A stretch of 64,000 nt of DNA from Spirogloea muscicola (lineage: Eukaryota; Streptophyta; Zygnematophyceae; Spirogloeales; Spirogloeaceae), in contig WELB01000240.1 of the NCBI GenBank assembly GCA_009602725.1, positions 130,438 through 194,437 on the forward strand, in the 5' to 3' direction. Shown piece by piece: positions 55,046 to 64,000 of the stretch. Within the stretch, counting starts at the first letter, position 1. Every line of letters begins with the position of its first letter. A model generated the notes under the pieces. The model saw only the letters and a list, made by a program, of their open reading frames with translations. It did not search any database and was not told the DNA's origin. The translations under genes and the position numbers were made by a program.

Positions 55046-56500
55046 GCCGTATCCTGTCGACTGCCTATTTGTGTCGATCTGACTAGGACCGCTGACTGGG
55101 CTTCACACCTGCAACAAGTGTTTGAGCATCACGGCGGCCTCGCTTACAGTTGGTCTTCAGCCCCTCTAACGTGGCCCGCTTCGACTCCATCAAGGACATG
55201 GTCCTGCCAAGGTGTTCAGATAGTCCGGCCTCGTCCTGGACTGTGTCATGATATCTACTTATTATACGGTGGCCTTACTAGGCTGACTCATTCACTTCGG
55301 TGGGTGATTCACGCTGAGGATGAAGGACCACTTTTCTCCTATGTGGCTCCTAGGCTGGGTCATACACTTTTGTGTGTGATTCACGCTGACAATGGAGGTT
55401 CCACCCACCTCTGACTCTCTCTCTCGGCGACACCGACTTTCTCTCTCGGCGACAACAACGACATCGACCGCTCTTCTGATGCGGATTACACCAACAACAA
55501 CATCAACCGCTCATCAAATGCGGACAACCACAACAACGGCGTGACTACAAGGGCCCAAGCCCACGCGCAACGCTAACCAGCCGAAGACCGTTCAAGGCGC
55601 AACGAGGAATGCCCATCTACAGGTACCTCAACCACCAACAAGACCGTCAAGGTGGGCGCTATCGAAGCGGTGGCGGGGCGACCGTGCAGCAGACCATTGG
55701 ATATATTCATCTACGGTCAAGACGACTCCGGGGTCGGGAGCGGTCCACGAAGGCCGACAATCCAGCTTAGCCAACCAGCGTAGCCAACGGCCCGCATCTG
55801 GCCTATCAGTAGCGCTAGGGTTTCACCGCGTCGGGCCCATGTCGAGGCGCGCGCTCTAGGCCAGGCAGTCCGCTTGGCAATACTCAACCTCCTGCCGCGC
55901 CTGCGCCCACCGCGCCTGCGCCGATCAAGCCTGCGTCTACTCGCGCCTGCGACCGCGAGAGAGCAGAGCCCGGCGCGTACGGCGTGCGCGCATAGCGAGC
56001 CTTGCGTGCGGACCCGCTGCGACTGCGAGAAGTCGTCATATCTGAGCCGTGAGTAGTCTCGACATTGGACTGTTCTTGCAAGTCTTTATATCTGGAGTGT
56101 TGTGCTCATTGTTTGAGTGCACGTTTCGATTCCGCTTGCTTGCGTGCATCTATTGGCTGCATTGCTTGCCACGAACACAGAAAAGGGGCGGGCTTGCCCG
56201 AGAATCATTGGAAGACTAGGGTAGCGGCCGCCCTTGGGGGTTCCTCGCACGCGTAGTGCTAGGAACAAACATACAAGTAGACAGCGATACCTTGAGACTC
56301 CATACGAGTAGATAGGGAGACTTTGAGACTTCAGATACTGGATACCAGTTACTGGGCACTGTCGCGCTTTCCTTTATACTACATAGTCAGATTTCACACG
56401 TTCTTGAGTTGTTTATCTGTTGTGATCTTTGGCAACTGACGACAATTGTTGACCTTTATCAGACAGTTCTTCCTGTCAGCTGGCCAAGGTTTGTTATCGT
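55046..56500. other. No supported gene
   Basis: Holds a short near-tandem stretch (CTCTCTCTCGGCGACA twice near 55420-55460) and a GC-rich stretch at 55860-56030 with GCGCCTGCG repeats. No domain-like frame. Confidence 0.45.
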
Positions 56501-56639
56501 CTAGACCTATCGACGTCATTTCGCACCGACGCCTACTCGCATGACATCCCTGTTAAGCAGCCAGAGGTCGGGGACTCTCATTTCTGGGTAGCGGGCACGT
56601 AGAGGCGTTGCTGGGCTGGGTTCCAGGGTGTAAAACTTC

Positions 56640-57005
56640 CTGGGCTGCGCGGTCTTGCACCTGCTCCTGTACCTGACCTGCGTTGTACACAGCGTGCTCA
56701 GCATCTGAATCTCTCCAGTCGTGCTCCTCCGTTGGACGTCCTTCAGGTCCAGCAGATCTCCTTCGTTGAGGCGGCGGCCCTCGTTGAGGGGGCGGCCAGC
56801 AGAGCAACCTCGTCGCAGCGGCTCAGATGCAGATGTACTCATGGTAGCAGACAGATTCAGATCTCAGACAGACAGTCAGACAGCACAGGCGCCGCCCTCA
56901 CCCAAGGTGGGTGGCAGCCATGGCTAGGGCGCACGGCGCACCGCGTGGCCTCAGATGTGGAGAGTAAGCCCAACGGGTGCCCGAGGCCTCCCTTATCCAG
57001 GGGAG
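56640..57005. repeat. Dispersed repeat R2, copy 2
   Basis: Counterpart of 52836-53190, ending with the shared GGTGCCCGAG and CCTCCCTT segment. Confidence 0.7.
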
Positions 57006-57084
57006 ACTCTCAGGGCCCAATAGACGGGCGGGATGGTCACCCAACCCGACCCGCCGATTTTTTCCTTATTTTCATCTCGAATTG

Positions 57085-57538
57085 GCAGCTGGCCACGTTT
57101 GACTATGAATCCTTGCTGCGTACGTACGCTCCAAAGTCCTCCACATCGACACGTTGTAAAGACGCGTTGACTGCTGGCTGCGATGCTCTCGACCTTGAAT
57201 GCACACGCAACACCCATGTCGTGTCCGAGGGGCTCGCAGACCCCCAAACGCGGTGTCATGACATCTCCGCAGTGCAGGCTCTTAGTATGGCGCAAGAGAC
57301 GCCATCATCCAAGCATGACTCCCTCGCAGACCACGGCTCCTACTCTGCGGAGCCTCCAGCAGATCTTAGCTGCAACGTCCCTGAGATACAGAGTCAGAAA
57401 TCTAATGTTTCTCCTACGTGCGGTGACAGGGGTTTCGGAAGGCGACCATTTGCACGCGCACGCGCCATCGTGCTTGAAACGGCTTGCAGAGTGCAGCAGC
57501 AGGAGTGCAGCCATTGGCAAGCTTTTGCTGGCCCAGCA
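57085..57538. repeat. Direct repeat R1, copy 1 (flank of an LTR)
   Basis: Nearly identical to 63192-63646 (GCAGCTGGCCACGTTTGACT to GCAAGCTTTTGCTG). In both places the repeat runs without a break into the same LTR, so LTR and flank move as one block of at least 800 bp. The frame is open over 57183-57695 but has no recognised domain. Confidence 0.85.
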
Positions 57539-58434
57539 TGTGACATCTCTGTTCCTAATCACACAGTTAGGGTCAGAATGTCCTGTTTGGGTTTCGGACA
57601 TAGGGTGTTTTGGAGACAACCCCCTTACAGAGTGGAACGCCAGCGCACACAGCGCACACATGCGCGCACAGAGCGCAGCGGAAGTCTTACCCTGAGGCAC
57701 CGCCGGAAGGCGGCGACTCACCCAGGGTCAGCGGCTGTTCCCGCAAGGGGCGCAGGCATGGTACTTACAGAGAGCCGTCGAGGCCCGCAGCGACGAGCCG
57801 CAGCGACGGGCTGGGCAGCAGGCGGCAGCAGCAGAGCTGTGGCGGCGGCTGCGGCAGCAGGCAGCAGCAGGGCTGTGCCTCTCTTGGCGTCACGGGTCCG
57901 ACTGAGGAGTCTGGCCTCTGCCTACTACTAATTAGCGTTCCATCTGCCACCCCTCCCCTGAAGGTGTGACGAGGGTCGCCCCCAAGGTCCTCCCCGGAGG
58001 GGCGGGCCTGACAAGGGGACACGACGGGCGCACAGGGCCAGAGGCCTGTAGCACGAGTCCAAGTGATTAGCGCCAAGGAGGTGGCGCGTCAAGCCAAGAG
58101 CCTGGCTCACGGGGCCAAGGGACTGAGGACATGAGGACTGTGGCCATGTGGCATTAAGAAGAAGTGGCACTCCCAATGGGGGCATTAGGCCAAGCTGGCC
58201 CACAGCCCGCAGGACGTCGGCCTGAGGGACAGCTGTGGCCCACCTGGCCAACCCGCAGGGCGTGGGCCCGAGGCGTGCGCACGTGGTACGGAGCCCGGGA
58301 CCTCGAACCGTACTTAGCTACATACAGTGGAGCAAAACCTACCGGTACCGTTTGGGACTTCCAAAGGGTAGATATGACACAATCATGTAATGTTACCGGC
58401 ACCGTTGGCACTCTCAACGGAAGGGAACGTTACA
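57539..58434 (+). mobile_element. Solo LTR fossil, about 0.9 kb
   Basis: Starts TGTGACATCT.., ends GGGAACGTTACA, flanked by CAGCA (57534-57538) and CAGCG (58435-58439) as a near-matching 5-bp duplication. Landmarks: CACACAGTTAGGGTCAGAAT, a short CA-rich stretch, a CGGAAGTCTTACCCTGAGGC box and GCAGCAGGC repeats. A small type B tail (minus) sits at 58157-58195. No internal genes adjoin it. Broken remnant; looks fairly young, since it closely matches the 63.6-kb copy. Confidence 0.72.
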
Positions 58435-58439
58435 CAGCG

Positions 58440-59040
58440 TACAACTTGGCAAGCAATCGCGCTTTCATAACAGGCTGGAAGGTGCCAAGCTAGTTGGGAA
58501 GCAATGTGTTAAGACGTGCAGGAATAAGCATAAGCGCAACAATGCACGATTCGATGAGGTAAAGAACCAGAGTACGAACAGCCAGGGCTGTCGTGTGTCA
58601 TAAGCCTGCAAAAACAACCAACAGATTCCAAGGAGCCGGGGGTGCTCAGGCTCGCTCAGACACACTCACACATCCCCTCCTGACAGAGTACTTCCTCCTC
58701 TTTGAATATTTCACACCCATTATCGCCGGCCCGACTGGCCAGCAGTATCTGCCAAGGTGTCCACCTGGGCGCCATCTAATAAGTCGGCGGTGATGTGCCT
58801 TTTGACCGCTTTTTTTTAAAGCACCGGATTGCAGATTTGACTCACTCGCTGGAGGACCCAAGTCGACGCAGCCCTATCTCCAATACTGTCTTCTTATTAT
58901 CCCGTACAGTCGGGTCGGCTTTTGAAACACCCATGCTGGCAAAGCCGACTCGTGGGTACATAATGTACGTACTTGCAGCACTCTCCATTCCCGGGTCCAC
59001 TGGTCGCTCTCAAATCCATTGAGTATATTATTGCCTCCAA
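58440..59040. other. No supported gene
   Basis: Low-complexity frames only. Confidence 0.4.
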
Positions 59041-59084
59041 AAGATGAAGCACTCGCCCTTCCGCTCGGACGGAGGTTCGCCACG

Positions 59085-59260
59085 CTACGGCTGCCGTGAC
59101 GCACTCAATGCAGCCATGGCCAATCACGTCAAGGATCTACCGCTTGCCTGCTCGCGGGCAGGCTGTTCATCCAGGAGCGCAAGCACATCTCCTGGCATTG
59201 GGCCGACCCCTAGCCGAGCCTCGAGCAGACGCACAAGTGACGCTTTCGACCACAGCAGGC
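59085..59260 (+). repeat. Dispersed repeat R3, copy at 59 kb
   Basis: CTACGGCTG.., GTCAAGGATCT, GCTTGCCTGCTCGCGG and GGGCCGACCCCTAGC recur on the minus strand at 62285-62465 and, more diverged, at 21790-21910 and 27230-27400 (GACTTTTGGCCTTCCGCTTG). In the 62-kb copy one frame reads NFVKDLEDFWPSACLLAARL, so the family may derive from a coding element. Confidence 0.65.
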
Positions 59261-59336
59261 AGGTCCTGTCGGCCATGAAGTAGGGAGCAGACGGTGGCAC
59301 TGATCCCCCAGGTCAGTGGCCTAAGTACACCAAATG

Positions 59337-59651
59337 TCCAGTTGGGGTTGAGTACGTCCCATTAGTTCTAGATGTCCAAGAAGCGTTTAAGGCTCGGTGG
59401 CTTGACCTCTACCTGGTCGTGCGACAAGCGGTGGCGCCACGGTGAGGCAGCAGGGTGAGCAGGATGATAGCCACATGTCAAAGCGGTGCACATTTGGCCC
59501 TTGTTCCCCGCACGCGCTTATCCGCTTTGCTGCAGCGATCCATTCTGGCATCTGCTTGCTGGAGGTACCTTTGGCGGCCTTCTCAGGTTACGAGATGGGG
59601 CGACACACTCCCTGCCGCTATTTTCAGGACTTGAGGCTGACCATCTACTGA
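59337..59651 (+). mobile_element. Ancient LINE fragment
   Basis: VEYVPLVLDVQEAFKARWLD and LYLVVRQAVAPR match the VDVHGAFGSRWLDLL..LARQAV block. After a frame change, FAAAIHSGICLLEVPLAAFS and YFQDLRL with a stop match the C-terminal block. It is far more diverged than the others. Confidence 0.6.
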
Positions 59652-60410
59652 CTTGCCGAAATGGCGTAGTGGTCTCCGCCTTCCTCAGTGGTCTGCAGTT
59701 TCGTGTGGGGGCCCTCCCTTGACCTATGCATCCTTCTTGGCTGGCCTTTCACAATCACCGCCTTCCTTTCAAAGAGCTTCTTACAACCCGCAACGTCTGA
59801 CCACGAGGACTAAGAAGTGGCGAAAGTTGCTTTCAAGCTGGCGGCTGCACGCTTGCAAAGGGGCAACAAAGCAGCCGGTGACGAGCGCGACGGGGGCAGA
59901 CAGGTCCCTGCTTGTGGGCTCTCGGCTGCTGGCGTTGCCGCCGCGCAGCCGCTTGCACGCCGGGGGGGAACTCAAGAAAGAGATGATTGCAGCAAGGCAG
60001 CTCGCAAGAGGCTGGTCGCGCGCCAGGCGCGACAGCCATGGCGGCCTTGCCCACGCCGCCTTGCCATGGCCAGTGTTCGGATCCCAGTGTGTGCCTCCAG
60101 GGCGCCCTGGGCTGGCTTCAGCCAGCGCCCCGACGGCCCCCTGTTCGCAAGGTCCGCGCGATGCCCTCGATTTGCACCGCTTTGTACCTGCTTGTCATGT
60201 CGACGGACTAGAATCTGTGTCGAAGTGGGGACCGAAGCTGCGGGGTTGGGATGTAAAGTGGGCCTCACGAGCGGGCAAATTCTTCTAATTCGCAGCCGCC
60301 CGCCGGGGACCGCAAACCACGTCACGGAGGAGCGGCGGGCCTGCAAGCCTCAGGCCGGATAACTGCCGGGCCACAGGTTCTCCACGGCGCCGCGGAGAGC
60401 CCAGGTCCTT
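59652..60410. other. GC-rich stretch, no supported gene
   Basis: Long overlapping frames on both strands (59653-60288, 59817-60362, 59972-60346) exclude one another and lack domains. They are attributed to GC content. Confidence 0.45.
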
Positions 60411-60418
60411 CCACAGGC

Positions 60419-60770
60419 AAGCGCGGCCAGATTGACTGGTGGCTGGGAGAAGCCAGCCTGGGAGAAGCCAGCCCAAAGGAATGGACAAGGTCTGAAGGAG
60501 CCGGAGTGCGAAGGACCAAGACATCAGCAAAGGGGACTCTCACCACAGTGGCCTTCCAAAGCAATCAAGAAGAAGAAAGTGCTCGCCCATTGAGGATAGG
60601 GGCTGGAAAAGCCAGCCCAAAACAGAATGAACAAAGTACGTGAAGGGGGCCAGGGGAAGCGCTAAGAAAAACAAGCACAAGAAGAAACAAAGCAGCTACG
60701 AATTACTCAGTAACCCTGCTAAGCAGCCGCAGATCAGAGATGCTAGGCTCCTGGAAGTGGGTCCCCAGCA
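60419..60770 (-). mobile_element. LINE 3' end, type A, with type C tails
   Basis: 60419-60490 holds a type C tail with a partly doubled stem (CTGGGAGAAGCCAGC twice). 60573-60770 holds a minus-strand type A tail, 3' UTR and the LLSRG(Y) end region (stop near 60710) of a 5'-truncated LINE. Confidence 0.75.
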
Positions 60771-60884
60771 ATCGCCTTCCGTCGCTGTCCCTCACGCCAG
60801 ATCCTTGCCTGCTCGCGCCGCGACTCGAATCTGTGCCTCTCTACATCTCGCAAAATAGCTCAACCTATGTAAGGCAGCGGCTGT

Positions 60885-60960
60885 GAAAGAAGAAGTGGTC
60901 TCCCATTGGGGGCAAGGGAAAGGCCAGTGTGAAAGGCCAGCCCAAGAGGAATGTACAGGA
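60885..60960 (-). repeat. LINE 3' tail, type B variant
   Basis: AGAAGTGGTCTCCCATTGGG and a doubled AAGGCCAG stem, a minus-strand type B tail without coding sequence. Confidence 0.6.
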
Positions 60961-60978
60961 GTCTGAAAGAAGAAGAAG

Positions 60979-61325
60979 TGTGTAACGTCCCTGTCCCTAA
61001 TCACACAGTTAGGGTCAGAACGTCCTGTTTGGGTTTCGGACACAGGGTGTTTTGGAGACAACCCCCTTACAGAGTGGAACGCCAGCGCACACAGCGCGCA
61101 CGCACGCGCACATAGCGCAGCGGAAGTCTTACCCTGAGGCACCGCCGGAAGGCGGCGACTCGACCAGGGTCAGCAACTGTCCCCGCAAGGGGCGCAGCCA
61201 TGGTACTTACGGAGAGCCGGCGAGGCCCGCAGCGACGAGCTGCGGCGACGGGCTGGGCAGCAGGCGGCAGCAGCAGAGCTGTGGCGGCGGCTGCGGCAGC
61301 AGGCAGCAGCAGGGCTGTGCCTCTC
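60979..61325 (+). mobile_element. LTR fossil cut by the assembly gap
   Basis: Starts TGTGTAACGTCCC and follows the 57.5-kb LTR closely to GGGCTGTGCCTCTC, where an N interrupts it. What lies after the N is unrelated to this LTR. Partial, no genes. Confidence 0.72.
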
Positions 61326-61326
61326 N
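61326..61326. other. Ambiguous base (probable assembly join)
   Basis: The only N of the window. Left of it is LTR sequence, right of it a different repeat; the LTR should continue TTGGCGTCA here as at 57.9 and 64 kb. Confidence 0.9.
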
Positions 61327-61339
61327 TAAATTCGGGCGA

Positions 61340-61945
61340 GCCTCTCTCGCCCCACGAGCCGCGGCCGCGCTGGCAAGCCCACCGACGGCCTGCGCTTGCC
61401 CTCCGCGCGGCGGCGGAATATTTCCGCAGCCCCGCCGCGGCGCCGGCCCGCAACGGCGGCGGCCCGCTACGGCCAGCCCCAGCCCCGCCCGCCGGCGCCG
61501 CAGCAGGCCGGGGCCGACCTGTCTCATTGGCGTCTGGAAGCCGGTGGCTGCGCCTGCCCGCCACCGCACGTCGGTCATGCACGCGCCTCCAGAGCACGTC
61601 GAACCCGCTCGCACCTGCTCATCAGCGTCCAAGCTAGCCACCTTCGCACGGCTGACACACGCCCGCAGGCCAGCCTGTCGGTCGGCCACAGGCACTCCGC
61701 GCCTATGTAGTGAGGTCCTGCACAGCGGCTGAGCGAGCCTGTAGTTCCTGCAGAGTAGCTGTATGAGCAGCGCTTCCGAGCATAAGGGGTCCCGGGGGAC
61801 TCCGGACGCCACCACTTCTCTCAGCGGCATCGCAGCCCAAAGACCGCCTCCTCCGTCAGCTACTCGGCAGACCCTGACGACTGCTAAACCAACTCCGTCC
61901 GGTCGCGCACTCGCTAGGCTGGTATGGCTGCTGTTCCCGCCAGCC
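61340..61945. repeat. Third, diverged copy of the GC-rich block of the segmental duplication
   Basis: Shares CCGCGGCCGCGCTGG, GCCCGCCGGCGCCGCAGCA, CGCCACCGCACGTCGGTC, ATCACTTCTCTCAGCGGC-like and TCGGCAGACCCT segments in order with 22620-23010 and 27950-28330, with indels. The secreted cysteine-rich ORF that follows in the other two copies is absent. Confidence 0.75.
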
Positions 61946-63191
61946 AAGAGAGATCAACGATGAGCATCGCGAGAGCGCTGAAAGGCCGTTGCTAGAACGG
62001 ATCGCTGCAGCATATTGGGCAACCGCATGCGGTGCAAAAGGGCCGGAGTGTGCACCGCTTTGACATGTGGCTGCTCACCCTGCTGTCTCTTCCGGGGGTC
62101 CACCGCTTGTCGGACGACTAGGTGGAGGTCACCGAGGTGCAGACGTCCCTTGGACGTCTCAGAAAGGAGGACGTGCTCAATCCCAACCGGTATTCTGGTG
62201 TACTTCGGCCACTGATCTGGGGGGATCTGGGCAACCGCCTTCTCCGTGTCTAATGACTTACAGAACCTGCCTGCTCTGATCGAAAGCGTCCCTTATGCGT
62301 CTGCTCGTAATGGTCAGCTAGGGGTCGGCTCAACGCGAGGAAGTGTGCATTGCCCTATCTGAATAGATAGCCTGGCCGCGAGCAGGCAAGCGGAAGGCCA
62401 GAAGTCCTCAAGATCCTTGACGAAATTGGCCCCTGGACAGCCGTAGCGTCGCAAACCTCCGTCCAACAGAATGGACGAGTGCCTTGGGAAAGTAATGCTT
62501 ATAGGTTTGGACCAGTCGGGCCAGGACTAGAAAGTGCTGCTAAGTACGTACGTTATGACCCTCGACTCGTCTTGCCAATTTTGGTGTACCAAAAGCCGAC
62601 GTGAGTGTAACGAAATATCAAAGTGCAGTATCGGATATATAACGTGAAACGAATGCTGTGGACCGCCAAGCCCGAGCTGCCGGCGGCGCAAGGAAAAGCG
62701 GGGAAGCATTGGAATGGGGCTGCAACGGTTAAAATCGAGCAACGGTTACTGCAGGGGCAAGGGTCCAGGGGTCCGAGGTTGGGTGAAGAACTCACCCCCT
62801 CTCCCATCTCGGGTGCCCCCTATATAGCCCAACAGACTGCGAGCCCGGCCACAAGGGCCCGGGTGGGATAAATGGCAACCAGTCTAGCGTTCACGACCCG
62901 TCCACGATCTGTCGACGGCTATCAACGGGCTACCACCGACAATCTACTCATCCATGAGCAACCACTGACATACTGACGGCCCCCCCTGTCACTAGCAGCT
63001 GACGATCACTACCCCCAGGCTATCGTGAGCCGTCTACGTTCCCGTCAACATACGGCTAACAACGCCGTCAAGGCAGTCTACACTGAGCCCCACTGACGGC
63101 ACTGACCCCTGGAGAATGCTGCCACGCCATCATCATCTGCAGCATGAACAAATTTCCCTCCTTGAGTATGCGGTATGTACGTGGACCCTTA
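61946..63191. other. No supported gene; contains repeat R3 on the minus strand
   Basis: 62285-62465 is the reverse complement of the R3 repeat at 59 kb. The remainder shows no gene, tail or LTR signature. Confidence 0.5.
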
Positions 63192-63646
63192 GCAGCTGGC
63201 CACGTTTGACTATGAATCCTTGCTGCGTACGTACGCTCCAAAGTCCTCCACATCGACATGCTGTAAAGACGCGTTGACTGCTGGCTGCGATGCTCTCGAC
63301 CTTGAATGCACACGCAACACCCATGTCGTGTCCGAGGGGCTCGCAGACCCCCAAACGCGGTGTCATGACATCTCCGCAGTGCAGGCTCTTAGTATGGCGC
63401 AAGAGACGACATCATCCAAGCATGACTCCCTCGCAGACCACGGCTCCTACTCTGCGGAGCCTCCAGCAGATCTTAGCTGCAACGTCCCTGAGATACAGAG
63501 TCAGAAATCTAATGTTTCTCCTTGCGTGCGGTGACAGGGGTTTCGGAAGGCGACCGTTTGCACGCGTACGCGCCATCGTGCTTGAAACGGCTTGCAGAGT
63601 GCAGCAGCAGGAGTGCAGCCATTGGCAAGCTTTTGCTGTCCCAGCG
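63192..63646. repeat. Direct repeat R1, copy 2
   Basis: Matches 57085-57538 with few differences. Confidence 0.85.
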
Positions 63647-64000
63647 TGTGACATCTCTGTTCCTAATCACACAGTTAGGGTCAGAATGTCCTGTTTGGGT
63701 TTCGGACATAGGGTGTTTTGGAGACAACCCCCTTACAGAGTGGAACGCCAGCGCACACAGCGCACACATACGCGCACAGAGCGCAGCGGAAGTCTTACCC
63801 TGAGGCACCGCCGGAAGGCGGCGACTCACCCAGGGTCAGCGGCTGTCCCCGCAAGGGGCGCAGGCATGGTACTTACAGAGAGCCGTCGAGGCCCGCAGCG
63901 ACGAGCCGCAGCGACGGGCTGGGCAGCAGGCGGCAGCAGCAGAGCTGTGGCGGCGGCTGCGGCAGCAGGCAGCAGCAGGGCTGTGCCTCTCTTGGCGTCA
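63647..64000 (+). mobile_element. LTR fossil running off the window
   Basis: Begins TGTGACATCTCTGTTCC after CAGCG and matches the 57.5-kb LTR to the window edge at CTTGGCGTCA. Its other end and any internal part are outside. Confidence 0.72.

Noticed and set aside
56732-57931. 399-aa plus-strand open frame
   Set aside because: Spans repeat R2, repeat R1 and the LTR, three unrelated units; no domain and no codon pattern.
2961-60960. CRISPR-like array from the recurring stem-loop cassettes
   Set aside because: The copies lie in both orientations, at irregular distances, with target duplications and LINE coding sequence attached; they are retroposon tails.

Overview
The window reads as nuclear DNA of a green-lineage (streptophyte) eukaryote, most likely a charophyte alga; the species cannot be told. 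The reasons are a plant-type guanylate-binding protein (GBP) gene with 17 short exons, two leucine-rich-repeat receptor-kinase genes whose repeats sit on 66-84 nt phase-2 exons, plant-telomere-like TTTAGGG tracts, and U12-type AT-AC introns. No bacterial, organellar or rRNA gene was seen.

Layout. 1-600: a poly-A run, then a small Ala/Lys-rich ORF. 2.1-3.9 kb: minus-strand LINE fragments. 4.1-10.2 kb: the GBP gene, apparently intact. 11.1-11.8 kb: LINE ends. 12.6-18.3 kb: an LRR receptor-kinase copy (A) with three single-base deletions and CTG where its sister has ATG. 19-21.8 kb: a 114-bp tandem repeat, a TTA-flanked MITE and LTR fossils. 21.8-30 kb: a 2.7-kb segmental duplication in two direct copies, each carrying the same small secreted cysteine-rich ORF; copy 1 also took in about 2 kb of LINE sequence. 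30-45.3 kb: LINE-in-LINE insertions, a solo LTR, and two pogo-type DNA transposons with perfect or near-perfect TIRs and TA duplications. 46.6-52.4 kb: the intact LRR receptor kinase (B, 18 exons, 765 aa). 52.5-64 kb: dispersed repeats, old LINE remnants, LTR fossils and one assembly gap (N at 61326).

A and B match exon for exon and lie on the same strand, so they are a gene duplication since pushed 28 kb apart by transposons. Both keep a U12-type AT-AC intron at the same codon of the kinase domain.

The dominant repeat is a LINE family. Its shared C-terminus (zinc-finger and endonuclease-like region, ending LLTRGY or LLSRGY) is followed by a short 3' UTR that ends in a conserved GGGCTGGC...CAGCCC stem-loop. 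There are at least three versions of the sequence after the stem, plus a fourth unrelated tail. Many insertions are only this tail, down to 18 bp, with target-site duplications up to 16 bp. The segmental duplication supplies both filled and empty sites for several of them.
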